Positions 22,928 through 32,858 of a stretch of DNA of 64,000 bases are shown here, piece by piece (within the stretch, counting starts at the first letter, position 1; each line of letters starts with the position of its first letter). Made by a program: the position numbers and the translations under genes. The notes under the pieces were generated by a model, which saw only the letters and a list, made by a program, of their open reading frames with translations, ran no database searches and was not told the DNA's origin. This DNA comes from Staphylotrichum longicolle (taxonomy: Eukaryota > Ascomycota > Sordariomycetes > Sordariales > Chaetomiaceae), in the NCBI GenBank assembly GCA_019096155.1, contig JAHCVI010000003.1, forward strand, positions 2,728,001-2,792,000, written 5' to 3'.

Positions 22928-23941
22928 ATGTCCACCACCACAACTACAACGACAAAGGTCGAAACCCCCTTTACCACCGGTGCAATTCAGCAAGATGCCG
23001 CTTTCTGGCGCGAGTACATCGCCTCCCGCCCATCGCCCCCGGAAGAGTTCTTCCGCGTCATCCAAGACTACCACCGCACCCACGGCGATCCTACCACCGC
23101 CCTTGCCCACGACGTCGGCACTGGCCCCGGAAACATTGCCGAACGCCTGCTCCGGTACTATGACCGTGTGGTCGGCTCCGATGTCAACAAACACGCCCTG
23201 GCTGCAGCGCCGGAGCTGGTCTCGTCCGACTTAATCAAGCGCCTCACCCTGGTCCACTCGCCGGCCGAGTCCCTCGCTGACGCGGTGGACGAGACCATCG
23301 GCGGCAAAGGCAAGACCGATCTCACCACCGTCAGCGAGTGTATCCCGCTGCTTGATGCCCCGCGCGCCCTCGCTGCCTTCCGCAGCCTGCTCCGAACCGG
23401 CGGCACCCTGGCCATCTACTTCTACGGACGGCCCATCTTCACCGGGGGCCCTGATCCTGCGCGCCTGGATGCCCTGTACGACCGCATCGCAACCCGCATC
23501 TGCAGCTTCCTTCTCCCGTTCAAGGGCACTCCGGGCTTCCCCGTCCATCAACGCGCCGCCGAAGCGCTCGTCAGCCAGCTGGATAGCATTGCGCTGCCGT
23601 CTGCGGAGTGGGAGGACGTGATACGGTACAAGTGGAACGCGGACGTGTCGCTGCTCTTCAACAGTAAGGAGGGGTATGACTTTGAGTTTGAGCCTGTTGA
23701 TCGCCGGGAGGAAGGGGAGACGACAGAGGAGATCCGGGACCGTACGTGGTGGCAGGACGAGTGGGACGCCGACCGCATCAAGGCGTATCTCGACTCTGTT
23801 TACCCGAGCTACATTGAAAAGGCGGGCCCTGTGAGGTATGCGGAGATTGAGCAGGGGATTGACGAGTTTAGGGAACTTCTGGGTGGAGGCAAGGTCACTG
23901 TCAGCTTTCCGGTGGTGTTGATTTTGGCCACCAAGAAATAA
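22928..23941 (+). CDS. SAM-dependent methyltransferase (Tam/Crg1-like), GedG-type role possible
   Basis: Class I methyltransferase, single exon, 337 aa. The SAM-binding motif HDVGTGPGNIAERLL starts at residue 61, followed by VVGSDVNKHAL, the acidic ribose-binding end of strand 2, and FRSLLRTGGTLAIYFYGRP around motif III. The architecture is that of trans-aconitate/carboxyl methyltransferases. In geodin and trypacidin pathways a methyltransferase (GedG) acts after questin oxidase to make sulochrin; adjacency to a questin-oxidase-type gene supports the same role (inference). The divergent arrangement with that gene suggests co-expression. It could also be a general Crg1-like detoxifying enzyme. 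Confidence 0.85.
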   Translation: MSTTTTTTTKVETPFTTGAIQQDAAFWREYIASRPSPPEEFFRVIQDYHRTHGDPTTALAHDVGTGPGNIAERLLRYYDRVVGSDVNKHALAAAPELVSSDLIKRLTLVHSPAESLADAVDETIGGKGKTDLTTVSECIPLLDAPRALAAFRSLLRTGGTLAIYFYGRPIFTGGPDPARLDALYDRIATRICSFLLPFKGTPGFPVHQRAAEALVSQLDSIALPSAEWEDVIRYKWNADVSLLFNSKEGYDFEFEPVDRREEGETTEEIRDRTWWQDEWDADRIKAYLDSVYPSYIEKAGPVRYAEIEQGIDEFRELLGGGKVTVSFPVVLILATKK

Positions 23942-24054
23942 TGCCTGCACCAGAGACATAGGAGACAGTTTTCGCTTGACGATACAGAATCGGAGCACCA
24001 ATTTGAACTACCAGTTCAATATTCAAAAGTGCATGTGGATCATTCTAAATCATG

Positions 24055-24675
24055 TCATGGCTTGAACCCATCCACAACCTGCCCATCCCGGATATACTCT
24101 GTGATCCATCCAATCGTCATCCTGAGCAAAGTTAGCCTCACTTCCACAATCGTACCACACCTCCCCTGTAAGGCAGGGGTTGGCGTCGGCTTCGGACTCA
24201 CCTGCTCCGTTTGGTATCTGCAAACTTCTCGTGGTCGCCAACGAGATGCTCTTGATACCACGGATCCTGCTTCATGCGCTTGTAGCTTTCCAGGCTCTCA
24301 AAGACCACCTGGCTGAAGCAATCATAGTCGGCCACATTAGCCATCTGGGAATCGTAGAGCTGTGCCATGAGCGCCCGGGTCTCTGTTGTATTATGAATCT
24401 TTTTGTAAATCCGGGCAGTCAGAATCGACCCGATCCCCATCTGGTACCCGGGACAAACAAACCTGTGTCCATCGCTTCACGCCATACTTCACCATGAGAT
24501 CCTTGGTCAAGGGGGCCGAGACCTGGGTCATGTGGTGGCGATAGTCCTCTTCAGTCATGTCTGGCTTGCGGTACCCGCAGATGGTGAGGCAGAGATATTG
24601 AACTTTTCTGACACCGTCGTGGCCCTTCTGGCCAAGGTTCCCGTCGTTCACTGGAGTATCTGACGCTGAGGGCAT
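24055..24675 (-). CDS. EthD-domain atrochrysone carboxylate decarboxylase-like
   Basis: Small ferredoxin-like (EthD) protein of the TpcK/AgnL1/MdpH family, which decarboxylates atrochrysone carboxylic acid on the way to emodin anthrone. Exons 24675-24463, 24398-24202 and 24121-24055 join in phase to 158 aa, normal length. Family motifs seen: LTICGYRKPDMTEEDYRHH, TKDLMVKYGVKRWTQ joined to IHNTTETRALMAQL across intron 1, DYDCFSQVVFE, DPWYQEHLVGDHEKFADTKRS, and IGWITEYIRDGQVVDGF. Its presence predicts a partner non-reducing PKS and thioesterase of the atrochrysone type, not present in this window. An exact TCG-N5-CGA site lies 209 bp upstream. Confidence 0.9.
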
Positions 24676-24883
24676 CTTGGCTTCTGCGGTTACAAAGTCA
24701 AGAAAATGGGGAAGTGCCCAGACCGTCAGGCGACTCACATTGAGGGAATGGCAGGCCAGAGGCTCCGCAAAACCCGTTCACGGTCAACTCTCCGGCACGA
24801 TTACGGAAATGATCAATCCGGTCGGAACTCAGCGCTCTGTCAGTGATGCTCAAACAGTCTGCCAAGACTACCTGAGTCCAGTC

Positions 24884-24894
24884 TCGGAATCCGA
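24884..24894. promoter_or_regulatory. AflR-type site TCG-N5-CGA
   Basis: Reads TCGGAATCCGA, 209 bp upstream of the EthD start. It shares the TCGG-N3-CCGA form with the laccase site. Function is inferred from the linked AflR-like gene. Confidence 0.62.
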
Positions 24895-25060
24895 TGATTG
24901 TCCAAAAAGGGGTAAGCTGCGGGCCAAATGCCGCCTCAAAGCGCATACCACCTCTCCAAAATGGCGTCATAAAGAGTCGAGTTGCGTTCATAGGTATCGG
25001 AAATGAGCTGAGGATCATACGGAGCCTCATGTCAAAGACCCGATCCCGATTCGGACGGGG

Positions 25061-25490
25061 GAGAGAAGCAGGACACCACTGGCCAACTTTCATGGTGGCC
25101 TCCCCCTATCACCTCTGCTGTGGAGGTAACTTTGGGGTTGAAGCCACATGGGCCAGCTTTTGGCCTTTATGGACAACCTGTTGCAGTTAAGCCATGCTTT
25201 CGTAAGCTCTTATGAGCTTGGCAGGCACGTGAGAGCTTGGCATGTAAGGAAAGGGCGATCTCTTCTGTCTATTTAGCGGCTCCCGAGAGCGATTCTCCTT
25301 CGTCTTATCCCAATCATATTCCACTACGAGACGCTCCCTGCAGTGTGACGCAACCTATTTGCCAACGACGGGCTTCTTGGTGCCTGACTATGGATGTTCA
25401 AAGCCGCAAGTTTTTCTGGGCCCACACGGGTGCACGCTATGTAGTAGGTCTCCGGCAATGTGTGCTATAGATACCTGAAAGGTAGTCTGT
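25061..25490. repeat. Diverged dispersed repeat, copy A
   Basis: Two blocks, 25061-25161 and 25351-25490, align in the same order and orientation with 28559-28659 and 28671-28818. Shared landmarks are GGCCAACTT, CTCTGCTGTG, GGTGCCTGAC(T/C)ATGGA and TTCTGGGC. About 190 bp between the blocks are present here but reduced to about 11 bp in copy B. Many differences are C/T or A/G changes. The nature of the element is unknown. Confidence 0.6.
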
Positions 25491-25779
25491 CAAAGTCGTG
25501 TGCCAAGAAGAGACGTCCTTTTGTGTCCAGATTCTTGATAAAACACGCATGCATTGTGAGTGGATGCTACAAGGAGCTTGGCGTTGGGGACACGAATTGA
25601 AGAGGGGGGTTTAGGACCAGCTGCCACATCTCCACAAGCCGCATGACATCACCTGGCATTCTATGAGGGGCCTGGGGATTTAGTAGACCTCGGGGAGATT
25701 GGGCATGAGCAACAAACAATCAGGCACTTGAATTTAGCAACACAGAGCTCTCACATAACCCGCCACACCGCCCACAAAA

Positions 25780-27417
25780 ATGTCGTCCATCGTCGAAGTG
25801 CTAACAGCCTCTGGTGGCCCTGAGTCTCCTGGTAAGCCCTCCCATTTTACCATACATGTTTGGAACGGTCAGCTGATTCAGGGCCAGGCTTCCTCAACGA
25901 CCTTGTGAAGCAGTTATGGCCCAACATCGCTGTTGCCGGCGCCCGCATGATCAAAGGGATCGCGGAACCCATGTTTGCCGTTACGCTGCCCGCTCCTCTC
26001 AATAGCCTCGTGTTCGAGAAGATCGACCTCGGCACCGTGCCCATCCACTTCTCCAAGGTTGACGTGCACAAGACCGAGAACGAGGGAATCAAGCTCGATC
26101 TTGATCTTGACTGGGATGGCGAGTGTGATATTGAGCTCAATGGGAACATGATTCCCAAGATTGTTGGCTATTTCCGCCCACCAGTCCAGTTTCGACACTC
26201 GCTAATTTCTACGCCAGGGAGTCGAGCACGTCAAGCTTCGCGGGAGACTCTCGATCCTCCTTTGCCCCTTGACCAACGTCCTCCCCCTCGTACGTTCCGC
26301 TCCTCACCCCCAGTCAAACCCTTCATAATTCTAATCCAAACAAAAAAAATTCACTCTTCAGATCGGCGCCGCCCAAGTAGCCTTCATCAATCCACCCTAC
26401 CTCAAACTAACCTTCACCGACGCGGCGCACATCGCCAACCTCTCCGTTATCGACAAGGCGATCCGCAAGATCGTCCTCTCCATCATCTCCTCCCTCGCCG
26501 TGCTCCCCAATCGATTCCTCGTCAAGCTCGACCCGACCAACGACTTCTTCAAGACCTACCAGCCCCCCCTCGGCGTCCTGCGCCTCACCGTCGAGTCCGG
26601 CAGCGAGCTTGGGGAGAACCACGAGGGAGACGGCGGCAGCGGTGGCGTGGGGGGACTGTTCAAGCGCCTCGGCTTCCGCGACGTGCCCGATTGCTATGTC
26701 AAGGTCAACCTGTCGGCCGAGGCTGAGTGGCGCACGGGCACGGCCAAGAACACGCGGCATCCGGAGTGGAACGAGACCGCGGATTTTGTGGTGTGTGACT
26801 ACGACCAGAGCATCGCGGTGGATGTCAACGACGAGGATACCGCGCGCAAGGACGACGACATCGGCGTCGGCCTCACCACGGTCAAGCAGCTGCTGCTCAG
26901 CGACGGTGGGAGGCAAAACCTGAAGCTGACGCACGAGGAGGAGCCGACGAACGGGCGGTTGGCGGTTCGTGGGCAGTTCTTCAAGTTTGTGCCGGACGCT
27001 TCGAGCTTGGAGGGCGGTGGCGGTGGTGCGGGGCAGGAAATCGTGGGGTTGTTGACCGTCCTCGTGGCGTCGGCGTTTGGGATCCGGGGGAAGCGGCAGG
27101 AGCTGAAGCCGAGCGTCAAGATCACTTGGGGAGAGCATGTCTTCCGGACGGCGGTCAAGTCGGATGCGCCGGGGGTGGATATTGAGAATCCGTCGTTTGA
27201 CCAGGCGTTTAGGGTCACGCTAAAGGCGGGCATGATCCCGGGCCCGCCGGTGAGGATTGCCCTGCTGGATGGGGAGGTTGAGAGGGGCGTGGTGGAGGTG
27301 GCGCTGGAGGATGTGTTGGCCAGCGAGGAGATGGCGTTGCAGAAGTTCTTTGATGTGGGTGAAGGCGCTACGGTGCGGGCTGGTATCTGGCTGAGGGGAA
27401 CGACGCTGGCACAGTGA
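25780..27417 (+). CDS. SMP-C2 domain protein (tricalbin/synaptotagmin-like)
   Basis: Lipid-transfer-type protein with a synaptotagmin-like mitochondrial lipid-binding (SMP) domain and a C2 domain. Exons 25780-25831, 25882-26162, 26218-26289 and 26362-27417 join in phase to 486 aa; intron 2 uses a weak GTTGGC donor. SMP features: FLNDLVKQLWPNIAVAGARM, LNSLVFEKIDLGTVPIHFSKV, LDWDGECDIEL, GVEHVKLRGRLSILLCPL and INPPYLKLTF, spanning about residues 18-170. A C2 domain follows (GVLRLTVESGSEL, DCYVKVNL, NTRHPEWNET, DVNDEDTARKDDDIG) with Asp residues suited to Ca2+ binding. A further beta-rich C2-like part ends the protein. Unlike tricalbins there is no membrane hairpin at the N-terminus, so it is probably cytosolic or peripheral. 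Confidence 0.82.
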
Positions 27418-28989
27418 AGGGTGGTTTGTGACGCGGACAGGGGAGGAGATGTCGGGGACGTTGAAAGCAAGCGAGTGAATTTGTGAGTGACATCTATCAG
27501 CATATTAAACGTTCCTCGGAGCTATTAGTGTTCTGGATTCGCCGTGAGAACAACTTGCTGTGCCACGACTTCTGTCGTTGACTGCGCCAACGCCACGTAC
27601 CAAGAGACATGGTTTAGGCTGACGGCATCACCTCAGCCTCATATTAGGGCGTCGAATTGACGAATGCCCTCAACCTTTATTACATTCATCACGCAACAAC
27701 AACGCCCTAGTCTGCACACAAGAACTCAGCCAATGCAGCCAATGCGGCGTGTCTGGTCGAAGAAGGGGACAGTCATCCATCTGTCCCACAGCTAGGAAAG
27801 AAAAACAGCTCTGAGTAGGTACCTAATAAGCATGAGCGGGTCATGTGGACAACGAGTGAACTGAGTTCATGTGGTGACTGATGACTGGATCTCCTGAAAT
27901 GGAGAATTGAGCTTGATCGGGCTAAGTTCCATCGAGCAGCCAACTAGAGCAGCGTGAGATTTTTGCTGGATGTATCATTTTGAGATTAGGTACCAAGTAT
28001 GTACCTTACTCATTTGTGCCCAACATCCCTTATGTAGGAGCGAGCTCAGAACGAGCCGCACATCCAGCCTGCGCCCAACCTTGAAGCAGTCTCACCAAAA
28101 ACCTGAACACGAACCGGTCATGACGCGGTGCGCACCTCAGCGTAATTTGACCGACTCGAGACATCTCCTGGTATTAGTTGCCTCTTTCTATACCTAGGAT
28201 TGAACGCCTATCCCTTTATTGTATAATAACGCGTTCCAAGCTCCAGAACTACCCCAGTTAAGCTTTTCAGATAGAGATCCTGTGGCCAAATCTGTGATCA
28301 AATCTGCATCGGGAAAGCTGTGGTTCCTTCTGTCTGAAAATCATGACTTCCAAGCTCAGATGAGGGGCTGTTGTTGGCTAATAAAGGGGAGGAGGGGCTG
28401 CTGGACGCTGTGGGTTGGCGAGTGTGTCCCGTCGCTGCCCAGAAGCAGGCTGTGAAATCTACTTGATTGCCAGAAAGGCTGAGGCAACACTGGCCAAGAC
28501 AAGAATTTTCAAGCGAGCCGAAAGGCGGACGAATTGTAAGGGGTGGCCAGACACCAAAAGAGAAGTACAACACATTGGCCAACTTGGGTGGCTGCCTTCT
28601 CCTAAAGACGGGACTCTGCTGTGTAACTCTGCGATTCCAGCCACCTGGGCAAGGTTTGGAGCGTCGTAGTCAACCGATTCGCCGAAGACGCGCTTTTCGG
28701 TGCCTGACCATGGACATGACAAGGCCAGAAATCTTCTGGGCTCGTGTGAGTGCGCTGGATATGCGCAACGTTTGTCTCGATGTGTGGCACACTGCCACAT
28801 GGGCCTGAAGGCAGTCCCTTACATGCAAATCCTTTTCACGCCCTCCCATCATTGTGCTTCTGCACTGGTGTCCCTAGCCAGTTCCTGCAGCGGATGTTCG
28901 TTAAGTTGCCCCTTGTCCCCCTTTCGCCTTGAACAGAGCACAATCGCCTACCATATCACATGGAAAGATACTATCCGTTCTCTGATTCT
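27418..28989. other. Intergenic with repeat copy B
   Basis: A 1.6-kb region upstream of the NLR-like gene. It contains repeat copy B at 28559-28818 and short frames with no domain signature. No tRNA or transposase was recognised. Confidence 0.5.
28559..28818. repeat. Diverged dispersed repeat, copy B
   Basis: Same-orientation partner of the sequence at 25061-25490, lacking about 180 bp of its middle. It ends about 170 bp before the NLR-like start codon. Similarity is strongest at 28671-28740. Confidence 0.6.
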
Positions 28990-31900
28990 ATGAATGGCTC
29001 AAGTTCCAGTAGCTCGGTGGCGGCGGCGCCTCCTCAGCTGTTGAGGATTCTGTCAATTGGTGCGGCTTTCTCACTGACCTTTATCGACGAATTACCCTGC
29101 TCTCCTCTGCATGGATATTAGCTTCTAACATAATGCAGACGGGGGCGGCGTCCGCGGTATCTCGAGCCTCCTAATCCTGGAAAAGATAATGGAAAAGGTC
29201 CGTGACGCAAAGGGACTTAGCCAGGTACCAAAACCTTGTGAATACTTTGACTTGATCGGTGGGACAAGTACTGGAGGGTAAGTTCTCAACTTCACATCTT
29301 CTCATCCCTTTGGTTATTGGCAAGACTCGTTATATCCACTGTCTCTCAATCCCCTGTCCCTAATACCTACCAGAATAATTGCTACGATGCTAGGGAGGCT
29401 GGGCATGTCTGTTGGCGACTGCATCAGTGCGTATAAGAGGGTTTCCGAAAAGGCTTTCACTCGGAAGCTAAGCGCAATTCTTCCGTTTTCTCCCTCTGGT
29501 GCTTTCTCAGCAAAGGCACTTGAGGTCGTCATCAAGCAGGTTGTGCGCGAGTTCTGCGTCCATGCTGAGTGCAAACAACGTCGAGACGAGAGCGGCGAAT
29601 TATCAGCCGAGTCCTGCCAACACAGTGATGCCGCCTTTCACGACCTCACTTGTACCAAGACGTAAGAGCAATATTGGAACTGGCCATGTCCTGTTCAAGC
29701 GGCATAGTTGCTGATCCTCTCGCCAGCGTTGTCCTGGCCATCACCAAGGATGATGTCAGCGCAACACCTACGCTCCTCAGGACGTATGACAAGTCCGCCG
29801 GTCTCGAAAGTTGCGCCACTTGGCAGGTTGTAAGAGCTACGACGGCGGCAACGACATTCTTCAAGCCGATCAAGGTGGGGCGAGACGACATCGAGTTCAT
29901 CGATGCCGCGTTTGGATACAGCAACCCCTGCGCAGTCCTCATCGAGGAGGGCCGACGTCAATTCCCAAGTTCCGGACCAATGTGTGTTCTCAGTATTGGC
30001 TCCGGCATGGGAGAGATAATCGACATCGGACACACCAGAGGAAAGATTCTCAGGGCCCTTGGGAAGATGGCTACCAACTCCCAGAGAGTGGCGAGGGAGT
30101 TGCACAATCGCTACCACAACACCGATCACAGGTATTTCCGCTTCAACGTTGAAAGAGGCCTGCAAGATGTGACCCTATCCGAGTGGCGCAAGTCAAGCAA
30201 GATTTCGGCGCACACAAGCAACTATCTCGAGGAAAACGCCGGAGGTCTGGATGCCTTTGTGGAATGCCTCCTGAGCTACGAGGGCACTATCACTACCAGC
30301 AGTGCTCACAGTGACCTGGGCCATGACCGAGAGACTTCCATCAAAGCCGCGGCCCCGCGAGCCATCTTTTACATTCCATACTCCCAAAATCAAAACTTCT
30401 TGGGGCGAGATGAAGAACTACGGATACTGCACCAGCAACTCTCTGGCCGAAAGCAGCAGAACACCATGGTTCCGGTCTCTGTCATCCACAGCATGGGCGG
30501 AATGGGAAAGACGCAGCTGGCGCTGGAGTACAGCTACAGGTACTTTGAGTCGTACGACTTCATCTTCTGGCTGCCGGCAGAAACTGGCACCGGACTTGCA
30601 GAGGCTTTCGCTCATATCCTTCGCCGCATCTCGGACACGCAGACGGACAACAACGCCGCGACAAGTCTGGTCGTCGAGAAGGTCATGGAGATCCTCGAAC
30701 AAACAGGTATGTCGCATCCTGAATGGTGTGTTTTGCTCTTGCTCGTGCTGATCCCTCGCTTAGACAAGCGGTGGCTGCTGGTCTACGACAGTTTTGAAGA
30801 TTGGGAGACAGTTCGACCTTATTGGCAACGCTCCGGTAACGGCTCCATCCTCGTAACGAGCCAAAATCCAGAAATCAGGAACATGTTCGGCTCTGGGATT
30901 GCCCTTCAGTCGCTCGGCCGTGAAGATGGCGCACGACTGTTGCTGAAGCACTTGGGTCGTCATGCCCGCGACCACGACGTGGCCCAGGCGGAGCGCATAT
31001 CTGAAATGCTTGGTGGACTCCCCATGGCTATTTCTCACATGGCCGGATACATATTCAAGTCGAAATCCACGTTGGAGGACTTTCTCGACTCGTTCAACTC
31101 CCGTGACCAAACCAAACGCATCTGGGCCAAGGATTGCCGCAACTGGACGTACCAGTACCCCAAAGCCCTCGACCAACTTTGGGATATTTCCTTAGAGAAG
31201 CTGAGTGACAATGCGAGGTTTTTGATCTTCCAGCTCTCCATGATGAACCCGGACCATGTACCAGAGGATTTCCTGGTTGACCATCGTGGACAGAGATACT
31301 CGAAGGCCGAGTAAGGGATTATCTACTGCCGACAATGGCTCTTGCCTTTTTGGACAGCTGCTAACAAGCTTCACAGACTGCAAGACCTGCTGATTAGCTT
31401 GGGCGAAAGGCAGCTTGTTGACAGGAACATCATGACAGGAGCGCGACCGTTCTGGTCCATCCATCGAGCTCTCCAGATATACCTCCTGCACCGGCTTGAC
31501 GAGGATATTGACCTCCGCCAGAGTGTCTTTGAGAGCACGCTTACGCTGGTTCGCAACAACTTCCCGCGCCAGTCAAACATTCAAGCTCCCTCCAACAACA
31601 ACTGGGTTGCCAACGAGATGGCTTTGCGGCATGCCCTCCAGCTCCAGACCATCTACGAGACATCCAAGCTTCCCATAAGCCCTCCGCCAGAGTTTGCTGA
31701 GCTGTTAGGCGACGTGGGCAACTACCTCTGGGAGCGTGCTTTGTACACTCAGGGCATCAAGACACTTGAGCTCGCTGAACGGATATACCAAAGCAACCCC
31801 GCATGGGATCCCATGCATCATTCTCTTGTCACCACACTTCTCGGCGTCTTGAGCCAAGAGGTCGGTATTAGCGGAAGAAAGCGAGGGTTCGAGCTGTGCT

Positions 31901-32858
31901 CCAAATCTCTTAGACTGCGGCAGCAGCATGTGAGTTCGCTTGAGGCTGCTGGCAAGAAGCCGACCGAGTCAGAATGGCTGCTCCTCGGGAACGCTTGGAA
32001 CGACATGGCTTGCACCATGCTGGAATACAGCAGCTTCCGTCAGGCTGAGGAGTTCCTTCAGCAGTCGATCGAGATCAAACACAACACCGGACTGAGGGAG
32101 CAGTCCAAGGCCTTCTTCAACTACGCCGAGAATTTCAAAAACCTCGCCATTGTGCGCATCTCTCAAGGCAGATTCCGTGACGCACTCGAACTGTCGTGTC
32201 GTGCTGCTCGCCTGATGGAATGGGGAGCTGGGTCCGACAGCGCGTCAACACAGTCTTTTCGCTTCCACCTCGGCTATTGCCTCTTCTACGCCGGCGACTA
32301 TGCCGCCGCCTACCAAGAGCACGACACGGTACGCAAGACCCGGGAGAAAATCTACGGTCAGAACGAAGTCCACACGCTCAACAGCTACTATGCCTGTGCG
32401 CTGATGAGCGTTCACCTCGACCAGCTGGCCAAAGCACGGTATGTGCGGTGTTGAGTCGGGCATTCTACGTTTCTCAAGCACCGTGACCCCTAGCTACTGG
32501 AACCGCTTGTGTGAGCTGTTTTGCTGACAAACACCTGCCTCGCAGTGGTCTCCTATACTCATGCCTCAGGAGAAAGGAGAAATGGCCAAAGGAGTGTCTG
32601 CCTCGGACCAATCATCTCTTGGCCCGTGTCCTGCGTCGTCTGGCAGCGTCAACGCCTGAACAAGTTCAGGCCCTTGAGGCCGAAGCATCTCGGGTCCGGG
32701 ATGACCTGTTGGGCGACAAGAACCTGCTATTCTGGCCCGCCGAGCCGCATGCTACCCGCGACTGCCGAGTCGAATATGATCTCCTCGTCTCGTTTGAGGC
32801 GGGCAGGAGTACGATTGGTCAGTACCATGCTGGTGGTGTGCCGGTTGACACTACGTGA
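28990..32858 (+). CDS. Patatin-NB-ARC-TPR NLR-like STAND protein
   Basis: Tripartite fungal NLR-like protein: patatin-like phospholipase effector, NB-ARC switch and C-terminal TPR sensor; relatives act in regulated cell death and allorecognition. Seven exons fit in phase: 28990-29059, 29139-29277, 29374-29661, 29727-30706, 30764-31310, 31377-32438, 32546-32858; 1132 aa. Seen: oxyanion motif DGGGVRG near 24-30, catalytic Ser in GTSTGG near 64-69, catalytic Asp in FIDAAFGYSNP (DAA in place of the usual DGG/DGA), then FLGRDEEL, P-loop GGMGKTQLALEYSY near 422, Walker B-like RWLLVYDSFEDW and a GLP motif LGGLPMAI. The TPR part contains repeated helix pairs (about residues 760-1030). Intron 4 (57 nt) is open in frame. 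The C-terminal exon encodes YDLLVSFEAGRST. Confidence 0.9.

Larger units (their letters stand above)
24676..25779. promoter_or_regulatory. Divergent intergenic, EthD / SMP-C2
   Basis: A 1.1-kb region carrying the AflR-type site at 24884-24894 and one copy of a diverged repeat (25061-25490). A 131-codon minus-strand frame (25093-24698) has no recognised domain and is treated as chance. Confidence 0.5.
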
